A stretch of 64,000 nt of DNA from Monosporascus cannonballus (lineage: Eukaryota > Ascomycota > Sordariomycetes > Xylariales). Of this stretch, positions 12,700-24,059 are shown in pieces (the first letter of the stretch is position 1; each line of letters begins with the position of its first letter). The position numbers were made by a program, and so were the translations under genes. Under the pieces are notes generated by a model. It was not told where the DNA came from, did no database searches, and was given only the letters and a program-made list of their open reading frames with translations. The stretch covers positions 52,317-116,316 of the forward strand of contig QJNS01000745.1 of assembly GCA_004154925.1 (NCBI GenBank). Direction: 5' to 3'.

Positions 12700-15000
12700 T
12701 TAAAATATGGTTCGTTGATAAATAATTAAATACGACAATAAAATTCTGAAAAATTATTAATTTCGAAATATATTTTAATTATTTTTTTAGTATTACACTT
12801 AAACCTTTAAAATTATATATTTAGGTTCACAACGGAAATATAAAGCGTTCAAGAGGTATAATTAAGAAAAAAACGATTATACTAGGAAATAATATTAAAT
12901 TATTTTCGTTTTTAATTATATATATCTTTAAAACGATAATATATTTATATAACCGTACCTTTAAATACGCATCTTTTTGGCAAAACCTATATAAAATTTA
13001 TTATATTTACGTAATATATAAAAACGACATTATAATATTTGATCGAAAGCTATAACAAATTTACTTACGAATATATGGTTATATAGCTTACGCTATAATA
13101 ATTATTATTATGAAAAAAAAACAAAAATTTTAAAAGTTAAATTATAAAACGTAAATTAATTATTTTGTAGGTTATCGATTTACGAATATTTATGAAATTT
13201 AAAACCTATTAATTAATAAGGTTATTATTATTCGAAATATATAATTTAACGAAAGAATTATTTTTTTATATAGCATTAAAAATGTAAAAAACATTTTTTT
13301 ATATATTATAAAAAAAGTTACCAAAATTGTTGCGATAAATAAAAATACCTAATAAAAACGATAATTATTTAATTTATATAAAAACAATAATGATTTAAAT
13401 AAAATAATTTAATTGCCGGCTAAATAAGAAAAATAATTTTAAAAAGGTATTAGCGTCAAATACGTACAAAATAAGAAAAAATAAATCTGTTCTTAAGAAA
13501 TTAATTATCCTTATATAATCGTTATATTTAAATTATTTTCATTTTTAGACCATTATTGCTATTAACGTTTGCCTTAATAATTATTACGATTATTACGCCG
13601 ATAAAAATAGAAAAAATAATTTTAGGTTTTTTTTTATTATTTAATCCAAAATGATAATAAAAAATAAAAATATTTTACGGGTTGTAAACAAAAGCTTCCC
13701 GTATATTCCGTACCAAAAAGATATTATTCGAAACGAATATAAAATATAAGAAACCGTATTTAATATAGGACGTTTAATTTTTTTTGTAAATACGTACGAT
13801 AACCGGCCGGTAAGTTAAAAAAGTTTAAGGAAATTAATTACTTAAAATATACGTTATTTTAATCGGAAAAGTAATAATACTTTGATATATAAAAAAGTAT
13901 TTAAGTTATAGGACTGGATATATAAACGTAATCTATTGTTATTATCGTAAGGTTATAAAAAGTTAAATATATATTCGTTAAAGGAAATATTCTATAAAGC
14001 CGAAAAAGCTTATTTGTAAAATTATCAGAAAATACGATTTTGAAAAACCGTTAATTAATTTTTCTTAAAAGGAAATAAGTTTTAAAATATATATAAATAT
14101 ATATTTATAAGTTTAACAAATATAATTAATTCTAAAAATATAAAACCCGTTTTATTATACGAAGTAATTAATAACTTAGTACTATTTATAGCGATATATA
14201 CGTAATTACCTTCGCTGAAAAATTATTTTAAACTTTAATCATTATTACCCTTAAATTCGATTTAAAATTTAAATAACATAATATTATAAACGCTTTTATA
14301 AATATTAACTTATTTTACGGAATATAAATAAAAATATCTTTAAGATATTTGTAAGATAATAAAACTTTTTTAATAAGAAAAATATTATATAAATTAAAGA
14401 AAATATTTTTGTTATAATAAAAAGGTTTTATTAAAATATTTAAAAAAATTAGGATTTAACTTTGTTCCTTACGAACCTTATTATTTTATTCGTTAAGGAA
14501 TATTTATTTTCTTTTTTATAAATAATATTATTATAACATATTACGAAAAAAATTAAAATTTCGTCGATTAAGTAATTTAATAAATATAAAAATGGTATAC
14601 TTTAATAAAAAATAAAAATTTACAGTAATTTTTCGGTATCGAAATAATTAAAAATAAATTTAATAAAAAATTTGGTTATCTGAATCTAACTTTATAAATA
14701 AATTAATAAATTTAATACTTTTAAAACATTTAAATAATTTCCTAAAAATACTTATAATTAATATTAAATTATTGCCGAATTTTAATTTAGCTTATTTAAG
14801 CTGTATTAATAAATACTAGAAAAAAATCGGTTTTATTTTTTTCGTCATAATTAATACGTAACCCGATATATTTTTTGCAATATCCCGATTTACCCCATTT
14901 TATTTAAACTTTAACGACGTATATTATAAAATTGCCGACCGAATTATATTATACTTAATCGGAATTAAAACATTAATATTATAACTTAGGAATAAAGATT
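12700..15000 (+). pseudogene. copia Pol remnant (integrase tail, reverse transcriptase)
   Basis: The integrase-to-RT linker of copia elements is readable at about 13000-13260: a YLRIYGYIAYA segment, then KKKQKF-KLNYKT and YFVGYRFTNIYEI, followed by KVIIIRNI-FNERIIF. These match the family blocks ending GY-VGY and the RDV-F-E box. At about 14415-14560 the RT region reads LLKYLKKLGFNFVPYEPYYF, followed by FFINNIIITY, where copia elements have the FFYVDDIIVLY catalytic box. Both catalytic aspartates have become asparagine. Gag and protease (10460-12600) are not readable. Stops are TAA and TAG. Confidence 0.82.
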
Positions 15001-15637
15001 TATTAGATATCTGGAATAATATTTTTTTTGCAAATAATATGATTAATCGAAATTTTTTTAAATTTACATCATCAAGTTATTCGAAACAATAATAAAATAA
15101 TAAGCAAATAAGCAAAATATAATAATTATTTTTATAACAAAAATAAACTTATTATTTTTTACGTAAATTATAAAAAAATCCTATTTAATTTTCGATTAAT
15201 TAAAAAATTAAAAATTATTTTATATATAGAACCGTTAAATATATAATACGATAATTAATAAATTATATAGCTTATTAATACCGATATTACCTTATTAATA
15301 ACGAAATTACGGTATATAAATATATATAATTATTAGTTATAATAAGCCGTAAAAAGAAATTTAATTAAAGTAAATCATATATTTACGGGCAATATATTAG
15401 TTAACAGTTTAACGTAAGCTTTATTACGTAAACCCTTTAAGCATTTTAAAAAATAATTAGGATTAATAAATATTACGAAAATTTTCGATTAACGGAGAAA
15501 CGCTTTGCGAAAAATTTTAAAGAAGGAATTAATTAATTAAGAAAATTTAATCGCCGGAAAAAAAATAAAATGGATAATTATGGCTTTAGGAATTATAATA
15601 ATTAATATCGTGAATGCTTTAAGGTATTAAGGGGGTA

Positions 15638-15800
15638 TATCGGTTAATAGGGGGTGCTCTAATACCCCATATACAGAAGATTCCCTTTGATTAGAACATA
15701 TATATTCCGGGCATGGGTTACCTTGGAGTGCAGTACGCGTTCTAGGGCACCTGCAACTAGTTATTAGTACACGCACAACTGGTGTCCCTTGTATCAGGCA
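15638..15800 (+). repeat. copia 3' LTR
   Basis: It starts TATCGGTTAATAGGGGG and ends GTATCAGGCA. It is less mutated than the 5' LTR in its 3' half (ACTGGTGTCCCTTGTATCAG). Confidence 0.9.
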
Positions 15801-15839
15801 ATATTCTCAACCACTATTTTCACAACTTCACTTATACGT

Positions 15840-17060
15840 TTTTTATCAATTCTTAATAAAATTGCTAGCGATTTTAATAGCTTGCAAAGAAATAGATTAT
15901 ATATACGGTAAGTTGTTTTAATATTTCGTATATTAGCCCTAAGTTGCAATTACAGTTTTGATTTGTTTTAACATATTATTTATTAAATTATTTAATATAA
16001 ATTTTGCGAATTTGGTTATACAGTAATTATAATAACAGTAAGTAAATCTAGAGCTTTTTACGTATTGCCGAATAACTTAAAATTTTGCTTCCTTTTTTGG
16101 ATACGTTTTTTTAGCAGCTTTTATACGTTTTTAATAAGGTTTAAGTTAGGCGAATATGGAGGCTATTTTAATATTTTGACGGCCTGCCTTTAAAGCTATC
16201 CCTTTACGATTCGAACGATATGAACGGAAACGTTATTTTGTATAAAAATAAAGTCGTTATTAAGGTATTCGGAGAAGTATTCGTTAAGGTAATTACGATA
16301 AACGCGGCCGGTTATTCCGCTCCGAGCGGCCTCGGGGTCCTTATTAAGAACTATTAGGAAGTTCCGTTTTCCATATCGGATATTACCCCAAAATATTTGC
16401 ATCTGGTCGGTTTTTTGATATCGGAGTTATATATATTTAAATAATAAACGAGATTCTTCTATTTCGAAAAAAACGGTTAATAATTGACGCTATAATTTAA
16501 ATAAGAAAAAAATATATTAAAAAAACTTTTAACGAAAAACGTATTACGCTCGTTTATTTCAATTACGGTTTATATTCGTTTTATTATTAAATCACATTTT
16601 TCGTTATTATTCGAAAAGTTTATTACAGTATTTTAAAATTTTAATTTTTTTGTTTCGTGTATTTCGAAAATAAAGACGGATTTTTAAATGTATATTAATA
16701 TATTATCATTTTTGGCGAAATTACCGCGTTAAAACTTACATAAAAGTGTATAAATAATATAATTTTGTAATTTAACGATAACTATAAAAGGATTAAAATT
16801 AATAAATTGCCATATATATTTTTATATACAGGTCAAAATTTATATAGATAACCCGAACATAGCAAATATTAGGTTGAATTTTAAGGAATATAATAATTAT
16901 AAACGTTCTAAACGATAATAAGGAACATTTCGTATTTTTTTGCGATTTCGATAAAGTCGTCGCCTAAATCTTTTTCGGACTTCCATTTCGTTCTCGTATA
17001 AGGTAACTATTCTTTTCGCGAAGTAATTGGACCCAAATTGGGCTGTTTACTTATGACTGA
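15840..17060 (-). pseudogene. Tc1-like (DD34E) transposase remnant
   Basis: An unbroken 68-codon stretch at 16196-16402 has the family's central block: QIFWGNIRYGKR (WGGI box), NKDPEAARSGITGRVY, then FIFIQNNVSVH where active enzymes have FMQDNAPVH. The catalytic Asp is now Asn. Downstream, at about 16100-16190, PPYSPNLNLIKNVWK matches the PPYSPDLNPIEN-W block that carries the third acidic residue; its Asp, Pro and Glu are mutated. The N-terminal DNA-binding part (about 16450-17060) is too decayed to read. The long unbroken stretch inside a mutated element is unusual. Confidence 0.85.
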
Positions 17061-17363
17061 AATATGAAGGGTGTTAGCGTTAAAGTGGAAGAAATACGCG
17101 TTTTTTTTACCTCAGCTAGCTCAGGCCTCCCTAGCTCGTTTTCCCACTTTCTTCAAAGTCACTCAAGTACCGCTCCACAACGCTAAATATTAACCAATCA
17201 AATCCCAAATCCCCGTAACGAGCCAACGAGGCCTAAATTATAATTACGTAAAAACGGCTTCATTTGGTATATTTACTTTTTCAAAAAAAACAAAAATCCG
17301 TAATAACTTAATAACAATACGTTTCTATAGCTATATATATATATATACACGATTACCTTAACC

Positions 17364-18045
17364 ATGGCTTATTACCAATACTACGATAATCCTGATCAGG
17401 ACCTGTTTGCTATTTCTAAACTTCAACGTATCTAGTAACCATAGCCTAACCCCGTTACGTCATTATTCTCTCTCTTAAAATACGATAAATTCGAATTCTC
17501 TCAATTTTACTACGCAAGTCCAGAAAAACAGGATATACGCATACGCATTTTAGCATTCTGGCAAAAGTGACGGACGGATATAGGATTCGAAAGATTTATT
17601 CGTAACTGGATCTTATACGATAATAACCGAACGACCAATTTAACTGCTAAAATTAAATATTTAATTAACGTATTAAAGGAAAAACGATTACGTAATAAAC
17701 TAATATTATACGAAAGTTAGCAAAAGTTCATAATTCCTATTAATTAGGACTTTGTTATCGGTAAATACTATAATATATTATACGGGAAGCTTATAACTTT
17801 CGCAAAAAAGCCTAAATTCCGCCGTCCGCCGGAAAAGGTATTATTCGAAATTAAAATAATCTATATTATTTTGAACGAAAATTAACGCTTTATAAAAACG
17901 TTTATCCTGAATTAATTTAAATTCCTAAACTAAGTAATTATATACCTTAAGAAAAAATAATAATCGTATAATACGAAACGAAAAATAAAACGGTTTCGTA
18001 ATAATAACGATTCGGACATTTTTATATATCCTTTTTTTTTATAAT
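17364..18045 (+). pseudogene. unrecognised protein of the long X element
   Basis: A frame opens at ATG 17364 with MAYYQYYDNPDQDLFAISKL. It runs about 225 codons with stops only where Gln is likely (TAG TAA then TAG at 17433-17446 in an L-Q-R-I-[Q]-[Q]-P-[Q]-P-N-P context, later TAA/TAG). An aromatic, polar N-terminus is followed by a Lys/Arg-rich segment (KEKRLRNK, KKPKFRRPPEK) and a basic C-terminus (TKRKIKRFRNNND). I do not recognise a family. It is convergent with the helicase frame of the same element. It could be a DNA-binding partner protein or the N-terminal part of an unrecognised transposase. Confidence 0.5.
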
Positions 18046-18259
18046 TTTAATATTATAGTTAAAATAATTTCTAAAATTAACGGTAATTATCTACCTTATT
18101 TATTAGGCAGGTTTTTATTATTTTCGGGTTTATTACGAGATAGCATTAATATATTAAGGGGGTTAGGTATTTGCAAAAATTATTATACGTTAAATAAAGA
18201 TATAATTCGATTAATAAAGAAAATTAAAATAATTATATTAATTATTTTATAATAATACA

Positions 18260-19320
18260 GTTTTAATTAAAATAAGTTACGTTTTATAACTAGGTATAAT
18301 AGAACGATATCGTATTTTGGTACGATAACTTTAATATTTAAGTCCATATTCGTAATATAACGTTTCGATATAATGCCGTTATGCGGAATATTATTACCGC
18401 CTTTGCTTATTATTACAGCCGTACCCCCGGTTTATTATGGTCTTAATTAAATGGTAACGGATATTTATGGTTTTCGCTCTGTTATTAATATAAATAATAA
18501 TCTTAATAATAAAACGCAAATTATTAAACTGGATTCGAAAAATATTACTTAATAGCTCGGATATATTAATTATCAGGAAGTTTAAGTACCTTTAATTCGA
18601 ACGTTAACTCCTAGATATGAAGAAAATAACAATATCGATTTCGGGACGATTAATATTGAAACGCCGGATTTCCGCCTTATAACTATATTTAATTAAGCCG
18701 CCGATTTGACGAAAGCTACCATATTTCGTAATTTCTTTCTTTATGGTATTACTGGCAGTTATTATATATGCAAATTAATATATATAAGCAGGGAAAATAA
18801 AACGTAAATTACAAATATTGGCATATTTAAACCGGAAATCTTTTTATTCCGATAGTAAATATGCTTTATCGATAGCGATTAAACCATATCGTCGTTCGAA
18901 AATAAAATTTAATATAATAATTTGGAATTAATCATTTAATACCTGTTTAGGACCAAGAATAATATAGTTATGCCGTTTAGCAGCTATGTAATTAAATATC
19001 TTTAGATTAAATTTTTTCGTATTCGCAAATATCAAAACAAAAATAAAATATAGAATTGTTAATACAGAAATTCGTTATTTTTTTGTTAACTTAATTAATA
19101 ATATAACCTGGATAGTAATTAAGTTAATTATTTAAAAAAGGTTTAAATAATTAAGGATTTCCCGAAGTTTATTTTAGCAACAAAAAGAATATTAAGTTTT
19201 CCGAAAACCAGATTATATATCGTATTAATCTGTTTTTTCCGTAAAATACGGCCCTATTCGCCAAATATAATACCTAATATAAGGCGAACAAATCGACGGC
19301 GCAGGGTTTCCGTAAGGTTA
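18260..19320 (-). pseudogene. RecQ-like superfamily 2 helicase remnant in the long X element
   Basis: Read on the minus strand, a Q-motif-like LRKKQINTIYNLVFGK is followed by motif I, FVAKINFGKSLII (Gly-Lys-Ser at 19155-19163; parent probably AKTGFGKS). Next come a motif Ib-like IILGPKQVLND and motif II, LIAIDKAYLLSE at about 18850-18880. Motif II is a DEAH box turned to DKAY by G to A and C to T. KDFRFKYANI then matches the RecQ FRP-Y segment, and ITASNT sits at motif III. The second RecA domain follows with KIIIYINNRAKT (motif IV type) and YIETLYYEYG. One frameshift lies near 19125. RecQ enzymes unwind DNA 3' to 5'. It is not Pif1-type, so this is not a typical Helitron helicase. Confidence 0.75.
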
Positions 19321-19948
19321 TCGGCCGTACATATAATGTTGGCATATAGGTTAATTACGTTTATATCGGCAAAAAACCAGTAAAAATATCGGATAAAAAT
19401 AAACGTTTTATTTTAGAAAGTTAAGTACTTAAAAATTTAAGGTATTTATCTTAAACTTTCAAATATATTATTTATATTTAATTAATTAAAAAAATTAGAT
19501 TTCGGAATTTATTACGGGCGATTTTAAAGCCTATATATTATTATTTTGGCTGATAAAACTATGTTATTATTATGCTGGCCTAAAAAAGATAAAGGGTTAA
19601 AATATATACCAATCGAGATTTTGGGCTATTTTTTTATTGTAGCAATTTTTATTCCGTATTAATTAGGATTATTATTATATTAAGAAATAAAGATTTTAAT
19701 TTTGCGTTAAATTATATAGGTTAAAATGCTAAAAATTTCGTAATTAATATATATTATTAAAGTTAATAATAATAATTTCTGTAAATTTATATAGGAATGT
19801 ACTAAATGGAACGAAAAAATTACAACTTGCCATTAGGCCTTATTTTGAAGGTTTTGTTATTTTTGTGGGTATTATTCTTAAAGGAGTTTAGCTGATATAT
19901 TGGACCCCTAACAGATATTGATTAAAAGCTATAGCTATGGCTACGGCT

Positions 19949-19967
19949 GCTGCGCCGCAGGCGCAGC
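19949..19967. repeat. GC-rich hairpin near the A end of X
   Basis: GCTGCGCCGCAGGCGCAGC is an 8-bp perfect stem with a 3-base loop, 39 bp inside the right end. The same hairpin recurs, with mutations in one arm in some copies, near 37907-37925, 39256-39275 and 49976-49995. Confidence 0.85.
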
Positions 19968-20057
19968 CACAACCTCCAAAATGGGGTCCTGATCAAGATG
20001 AGGTAAGCGTTTTTGTGGAGCGTGCAGAAATTTACCGAGACTTTTGCACCCCCACTG

Positions 20058-20677
20058 CAAGAATACCGGAGTGGCCGAAGCTATTTCCACTAGCTGATTA
20101 GCTAACTAAGTCATGGCGTTGCTAGGTTCAACATGGTACTACTGGCCGAGCGACCCGTGATGGCCGGATCCTGGCCGTTCGCGTTATCTAGCACGCCCCT
20201 CAAGCACACCAAGGGGGCCATAGATAGGTGAGAGCCCACGTTCCACTACTCAGCGTATTCGTAATATCGTATCTATCAATCGGTTATCTATTTACGGCTG
20301 TGTATCTATGGAAGTTTACGGCATCGGTTTGTGGACGTCGAGGGGCGCTCAAGGGACCCATCCCCCCTGGATCGCCCTCTAGCCCCGAGATTAAGCATTG
20401 TCAACGGATCAAGGAGCGTTGGCAAGATAAGGAATCTGGGGCAGGTGGGCTCCAGCTGTCCGGTCGTACCGGGGCGGGCGTAAAGAGGACACTCTCGAAT
20501 ATCACCCCCTTTGTCCCGCCAACCTGGTCCATGGTCGAATCCACACGAATCCGTCCCCCCGGAGATGAAGTCCTCGAAGACATGGACGAGAGGGCATGGG
20601 CCGCCCGACATGCTGAAGCGATCCATGGTAACGTAGGTCTTCCTGGCCGATATTGAGCTGAGTGAATTGAAGCGAGG
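20058..20677. other. GC island, no gene recognised
   Basis: Base composition is ordinary and there is no RIP signature, starting exactly at the outer edge of the Tc1-like right repeat. A 142-codon open frame (20228-20656) starts with GTG and has one hydrophobic stretch, but it matches nothing I know. It may be the 5' flank of the transcription factor pseudogene. Confidence 0.5.
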
Positions 20678-22480
20678 TTGACAAGCTGCGGGCCGTTGTC
20701 GTTGTCGCCGCGAATCAGCGGTGACGACGAGGATGTGCGGAAAATATGCAATCGTTTGTCGAAAGACGAAGGCCAAGTGCACCGGGACACCACCGCATCC
20801 GTGCGTAGTATGCCGCGGCACCGGTCATGCCTGTGTGTGTCCCGAGTCGGAGAAAGAGGGTAGCGGTCACAGTGAGGCAAAGTCGTATCGGAGTAGATTC
20901 TCCGTGACGCTCGCGGTCCTATTGATGATATCGAATGCGGTTGACCGGGACAGATAACTGGGTGACGGGCCAGTCTGGGAAGTATCGTAGGTCGAACAGC
21001 CTGTGATAGGTGGCCACCCCCTTGTTGGCCGATATTCTTCATCAATGTACATCGCCAACAAACTGAAATTTATCACGGAGACCGTCGCCAGGTGTATGTA
21101 CCCGCATTACAGGGACTCATTATGGCCGAAGCGCCCCGTAATCCCCCGCCTTCCCCGAACTGCAACCCCATGAACTGGGGAGGCGCCTGTACCGCGCCCA
21201 GTATACGTTTATCAGCACCATATTTTCGTTCTCAGCGACGGGGACTTCTAAGAAAGGCTGAACCATGTATACACACTCTCCACCCGGGCTTCACTGATAG
21301 TAACGACTGTTTAATCTACTGCCATACACTGCTCGTCCCTCGCCTTCGGCCGGATGTGCTCCGCTAACCAGTGCATTGGCAACGACGGCCCATCTGGTTT
21401 CGTTTACTTTCAAACACGCCCTGAATTTCGTTCCTGATGTCCACGGGGACGGTATGCTTCATGTATCCCAACTTTATCACCGCGAGATTTACTCCTGTTC
21501 ATCCAGGGTTTGAACTTGTTCGCCGAAACCTTAAATTAAGCGAATTATTACGCGCAAACGCAATATGGGGGGGATGCGGCTTACCTCTATATCGGTTTGG
21601 CGCTTCGGATGGCAATTCCCCTAAGGTTACACCGAGAGGTGTCTGACCCGTTAGAAAGCTACTCATGGGAGCACAGGGTAGGGTGCGGTGGCCGACATAT
21701 AACCCGGAGCGGCTATTATGCGTCGCGTCGGGTCATCCCAAAATCGAATCAACATGATGATATCGACGTACAGCTCCCCAGTCCAACCGCCACAGAGAGC
21801 GGCCGCGCATCCGCAATTCTCGCCTGCTATACCCAGCTATCGAGGACACAAGGCAGCATCGGAGGGAATATCTACAGGACGAAACAACAGTTCCGCACTA
21901 GCTTGTCCGAATCGGTCAAGAGGGTGATGAGGACTCTTTTGGACTGGTTCCGCCGGCTGCCTGACGAAGTCCGACGCAGCCCGTTGGATCTAGGCGGAGA
22001 ACTCAGCCGCGAATCCATCTCGATATGTCCGCACTACTATCACTGTTTCAACATGGCCGCTCGGCCGCTGCTGCTGTATGCAGTTCAGAGGCAGATCGCC
22101 GCCAACGCTTCGCGGCCGAATGCGGCGTCATGGGAGGGTAGCCTCCCGCCGAATGCCATCGTCATAACCTACGCCGCGAGATCCAGCGGGCTGAGGCTAA
22201 CCGCCGCGTCCAAATACAACCTCGTCGGTGAGACATCATGGGGATGTCGGTTCCGCTGATTGATGTCCAGTATCGGCATACGGTCCTACGGGTTCAACCA
22301 CGGCGAGCAAGCCTTCTCGGCGGCCCTGCTCGTCACGGTGAACATCGCCTTCCCGTTTAAGGAGACTGATGCGTTAGCTACGGGCACCGCGTTGCCCGTG
22401 TTGCAGAGCATGGCGAAGAAAGGTAACAAGATATCCGGGCGTGTCACTCTTTGCATAAATGATGCATACGCGGCATAGAG
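20678..22480 (+). pseudogene. fungal Zn2Cys6 transcription factor, frameshifted
   Basis: The N-terminal zinc cluster is readable at 20747-20825: CRKTKAKC, TGTPPHPC, VVC, RGTGHAC, with the six-cysteine spacing CX2CX6CX7CX2CX6C. One extra A at about 20750 puts the first Cys (TGC 20747-20749) out of frame with the second. The middle homology domain (fungal-specific transcription factor domain) appears from about 21570: DAAYLYIGLALRMAIPL, LHREVSDPL, then DDIDVQLPS, RSPLDLGGELSRESI and MAARPLLLYAVQRQI. It ends with EQAFSAALLVTVNIAFPF and VLQSMAKKGNK near 22310-22430. Frame changes lie near 21570 (a run of seven G), near 21680-21745, and at a TGA at 22257. A 43-bp GTGAGA...CAG segment around that TGA could be a minimal intron. 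No upstream ATG is in frame with the first Cys. It probably encodes nothing functional. Confidence 0.8.
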
Positions 22481-22815
22481 GCTCCAAGACTGGAGGTTGT
22501 GGGATCCGGAAATGGCGCCTCTATGCCAGACCAGCAACCCCAAACGGGCACCACCACGTGACTACTGTCCTATTAAGTTGGAATTATATTGCTAACTATG
22601 GACTCATTCCGAGAAATTTGGGTCCTTAGACGTATAAAGAGAATAATATTTCAAAAACTTTAATAATATTTTTAAACAACATATTAATACAGGTAATTTA
22701 CGAAGTATCTATATTCGCGTATATATTTCACTGGTTAAAAAATCAAATACCCTATGAGGAATCCAGTTATAAAAAGAAGATTTAAGGTATTTACAATGAA
22801 ATAATTAAGAAATTA
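22481..22815. other. junction from GC island to AT-rich repeat
   Basis: GC-balanced sequence continues to about 22610. Beyond that it is RIP-mutated and resembles the 60.3-60.5 kb part of the gypsy element at 55771-62215, for example TTTAATAATATTTTT. Confidence 0.4.
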
Positions 22816-23019
22816 TGAGAATACAGCCTCTATAAGGATGAGGCTGGTAGCCAACCAGCCACCGATTAGCCACCGACCCACTTACTAATATAAATTCACC
22901 ATCTAGCAGCTAGTGGGAAACGCTAGATGGAAGTAACCTAATACACTTACTTCTTGGAATACGCTTTGCGACTGGTCGAAAATTACCTAATCTAGCTTAT
23001 AGCTGTCCATTATCTTACA
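22816..23019 (+). repeat. 204-bp solo LTR, copy 2
   Basis: It starts TGAGAATACAGCC and ends TTATCTTACA. It is 204 bp, the same as 5976-6179, and less mutated. The 6-bp AAATTA at 22810-22815 is repeated at 23020-23025, so this looks like a solo LTR with its target duplication. AT-rich surroundings make a 6-bp match only moderately strong evidence. Confidence 0.82.
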
Positions 23020-23347
23020 AAATTAATAATTATATTAATTACAAAAGATTTTTTTTTAAATCTTATTTTCTTTTTAACTAAGTTTAGAAAAATATTTATT
23101 TACTAATATTATTTTAAATAATAGGAAATTAGAAATATTAATATTATGGTTTATTAATTTTATTTTTTTCGATATAATTAAAAAAATTAAATCGCTTTTT
23201 ATATATACGTATAATACTTTAATAAATAATTCCTATTTTTATATGTTAAATATTTTCGCTTCTTATAATATTTAACATATATTTTTTTATAACGATTTAA
23301 AATTTAAGGCAAATAATTTTTATTTATTTTTGATATTTCTTTAATAT

Positions 23348-23757
23348 TATAAGAACAGAGGTTCCTATCTCGAGGAGACTAACCTTTAAGGCCTAGCGTG
23401 GACCTGCCACGGCTAAACTCCGGATAGGGAAGTTTGGCCTTCGATATGATCTGGCTGATCTAGATAATTTGAGACCAGATCATACAAATCCAGTAGATCT
23501 ACGATATATTCACTTTAAAGAATTGGGATATATAATAAATCGGGTTTTTATATACATAGTACTTATTTAATTTAGCTTTTTAGTTATTAATCTAAATTTA
23601 TAGCCAAAAGAAGCTGTTTTTTATTATATAAAAAAATCTTTGAATTTTTTAACATATAAAATTATTAAATTATTTTCGCCTTTTTATTACCTGCAAATTA
23701 AAACCATTTTCGGATATTGCTTATATTTTCAAATAGATATATAATAAGTTCGTTATA
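23348..23757 (+). repeat. chromovirus 5' LTR
   Basis: About 410 bp. It begins TATAAGAACAGAGG and ends GTTCGTTATA, so TG and CA ends have become TA. The best-preserved part (23355-23510) includes GACCAGATCATACAAAT, shared with the 3' LTR. Confidence 0.85.
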
Positions 23758-24059
23758 TTTTAATAATTTCTTAATTGATAGTTAACGAATAATTTAAGGC
23801 CTAATTAACTATAAGCTTTTTTAAATTTAGTAAAAACGATATTGTAAAACAACATTTAGAAAATATATAACATATTCGATTTTCGTTATTAGTTAGTAAA
23901 TAATCAGTAACCGGATTAGATAATTTACCCTTTATCGAAAAAGTTCTTTAATTAATTAATAATATAAAACCTTTTATTATTCGATTTGAAAAAAGCTTAT
24001 TTTTTTACAATCTTAATTACAACCTACTCAGGCCTCTAAAGATATTATTAAAATCCAGA

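Larger units (their letters stand above)
10293..15800 (+). mobile_element. Ty1/copia retrotransposon with both LTRs
   Basis: Two 163-bp LTRs (10293-10455 and 15638-15800) flank a 5.2-kb interior. The 5-bp target duplication ATATT is perfect at 10288-10292 and 15801-15805. A polypurine tract (TTAAGGGGG) precedes the right LTR. Integrase and reverse transcriptase remnants are in copia order on the plus strand. It lies in the left part of the Tc1-like element and is RIP-mutated throughout. Confidence 0.92.
17106..20006. mobile_element. family X element, long helicase-bearing copy
   Basis: The ends are TTTACCTCAGCTAGCTCAGG at the left (B end) and GATGAGGTAA at the right (A end), giving a short TTACCTCA inverted repeat. 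An 8-bp duplication GCGTTTTT occurs at 17098-17105 and 20007-20014, inside the Tc1-like element. About 170 bp of the B end and 260 bp of the A end are shared with the copies at 37872, 37843 and 48681. Only this copy has the 2.3-kb middle, which holds two decayed frames on opposite strands. The 8-bp duplication recalls hAT elements, but I see no hAT transposase. Confidence 0.82.
10248..20057 (-). mobile_element. Tc1-like element split by two nested insertions
   Basis: The left terminus CAGTCGAAGTGCAAAAGTCT (10248 on) is matched by the inverse complement at the right end (CCGAGACTTTTGCACCCCCACTG, ending 20057). The pair share GTGCAAAAGTCTCGGT exactly. TA precedes the left end; the right flank reads CA. 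Removing the copia element with its duplication (10293-15805) and the X element with its duplication (17106-20014) leaves about 1.39 kb, a normal Tc1 size, with one transposase on the minus strand. The order of events is therefore Tc1 first, then copia and X. Confidence 0.82.

Noticed and set aside
17106..20006. Helitron interpretation of family X (terminal hairpin, helicase)
   Set aside because: The helicase is RecQ-like, the ends lack the TC...CTRR pattern, and 8-bp target duplications are present, whereas Helitrons make none.
20401..21045. 214-codon minus-strand open frame
   Set aside because: Ser/Arg/Pro-rich with no domain, and antisense to the zinc cluster of the transcription factor pseudogene; a shadow frame.
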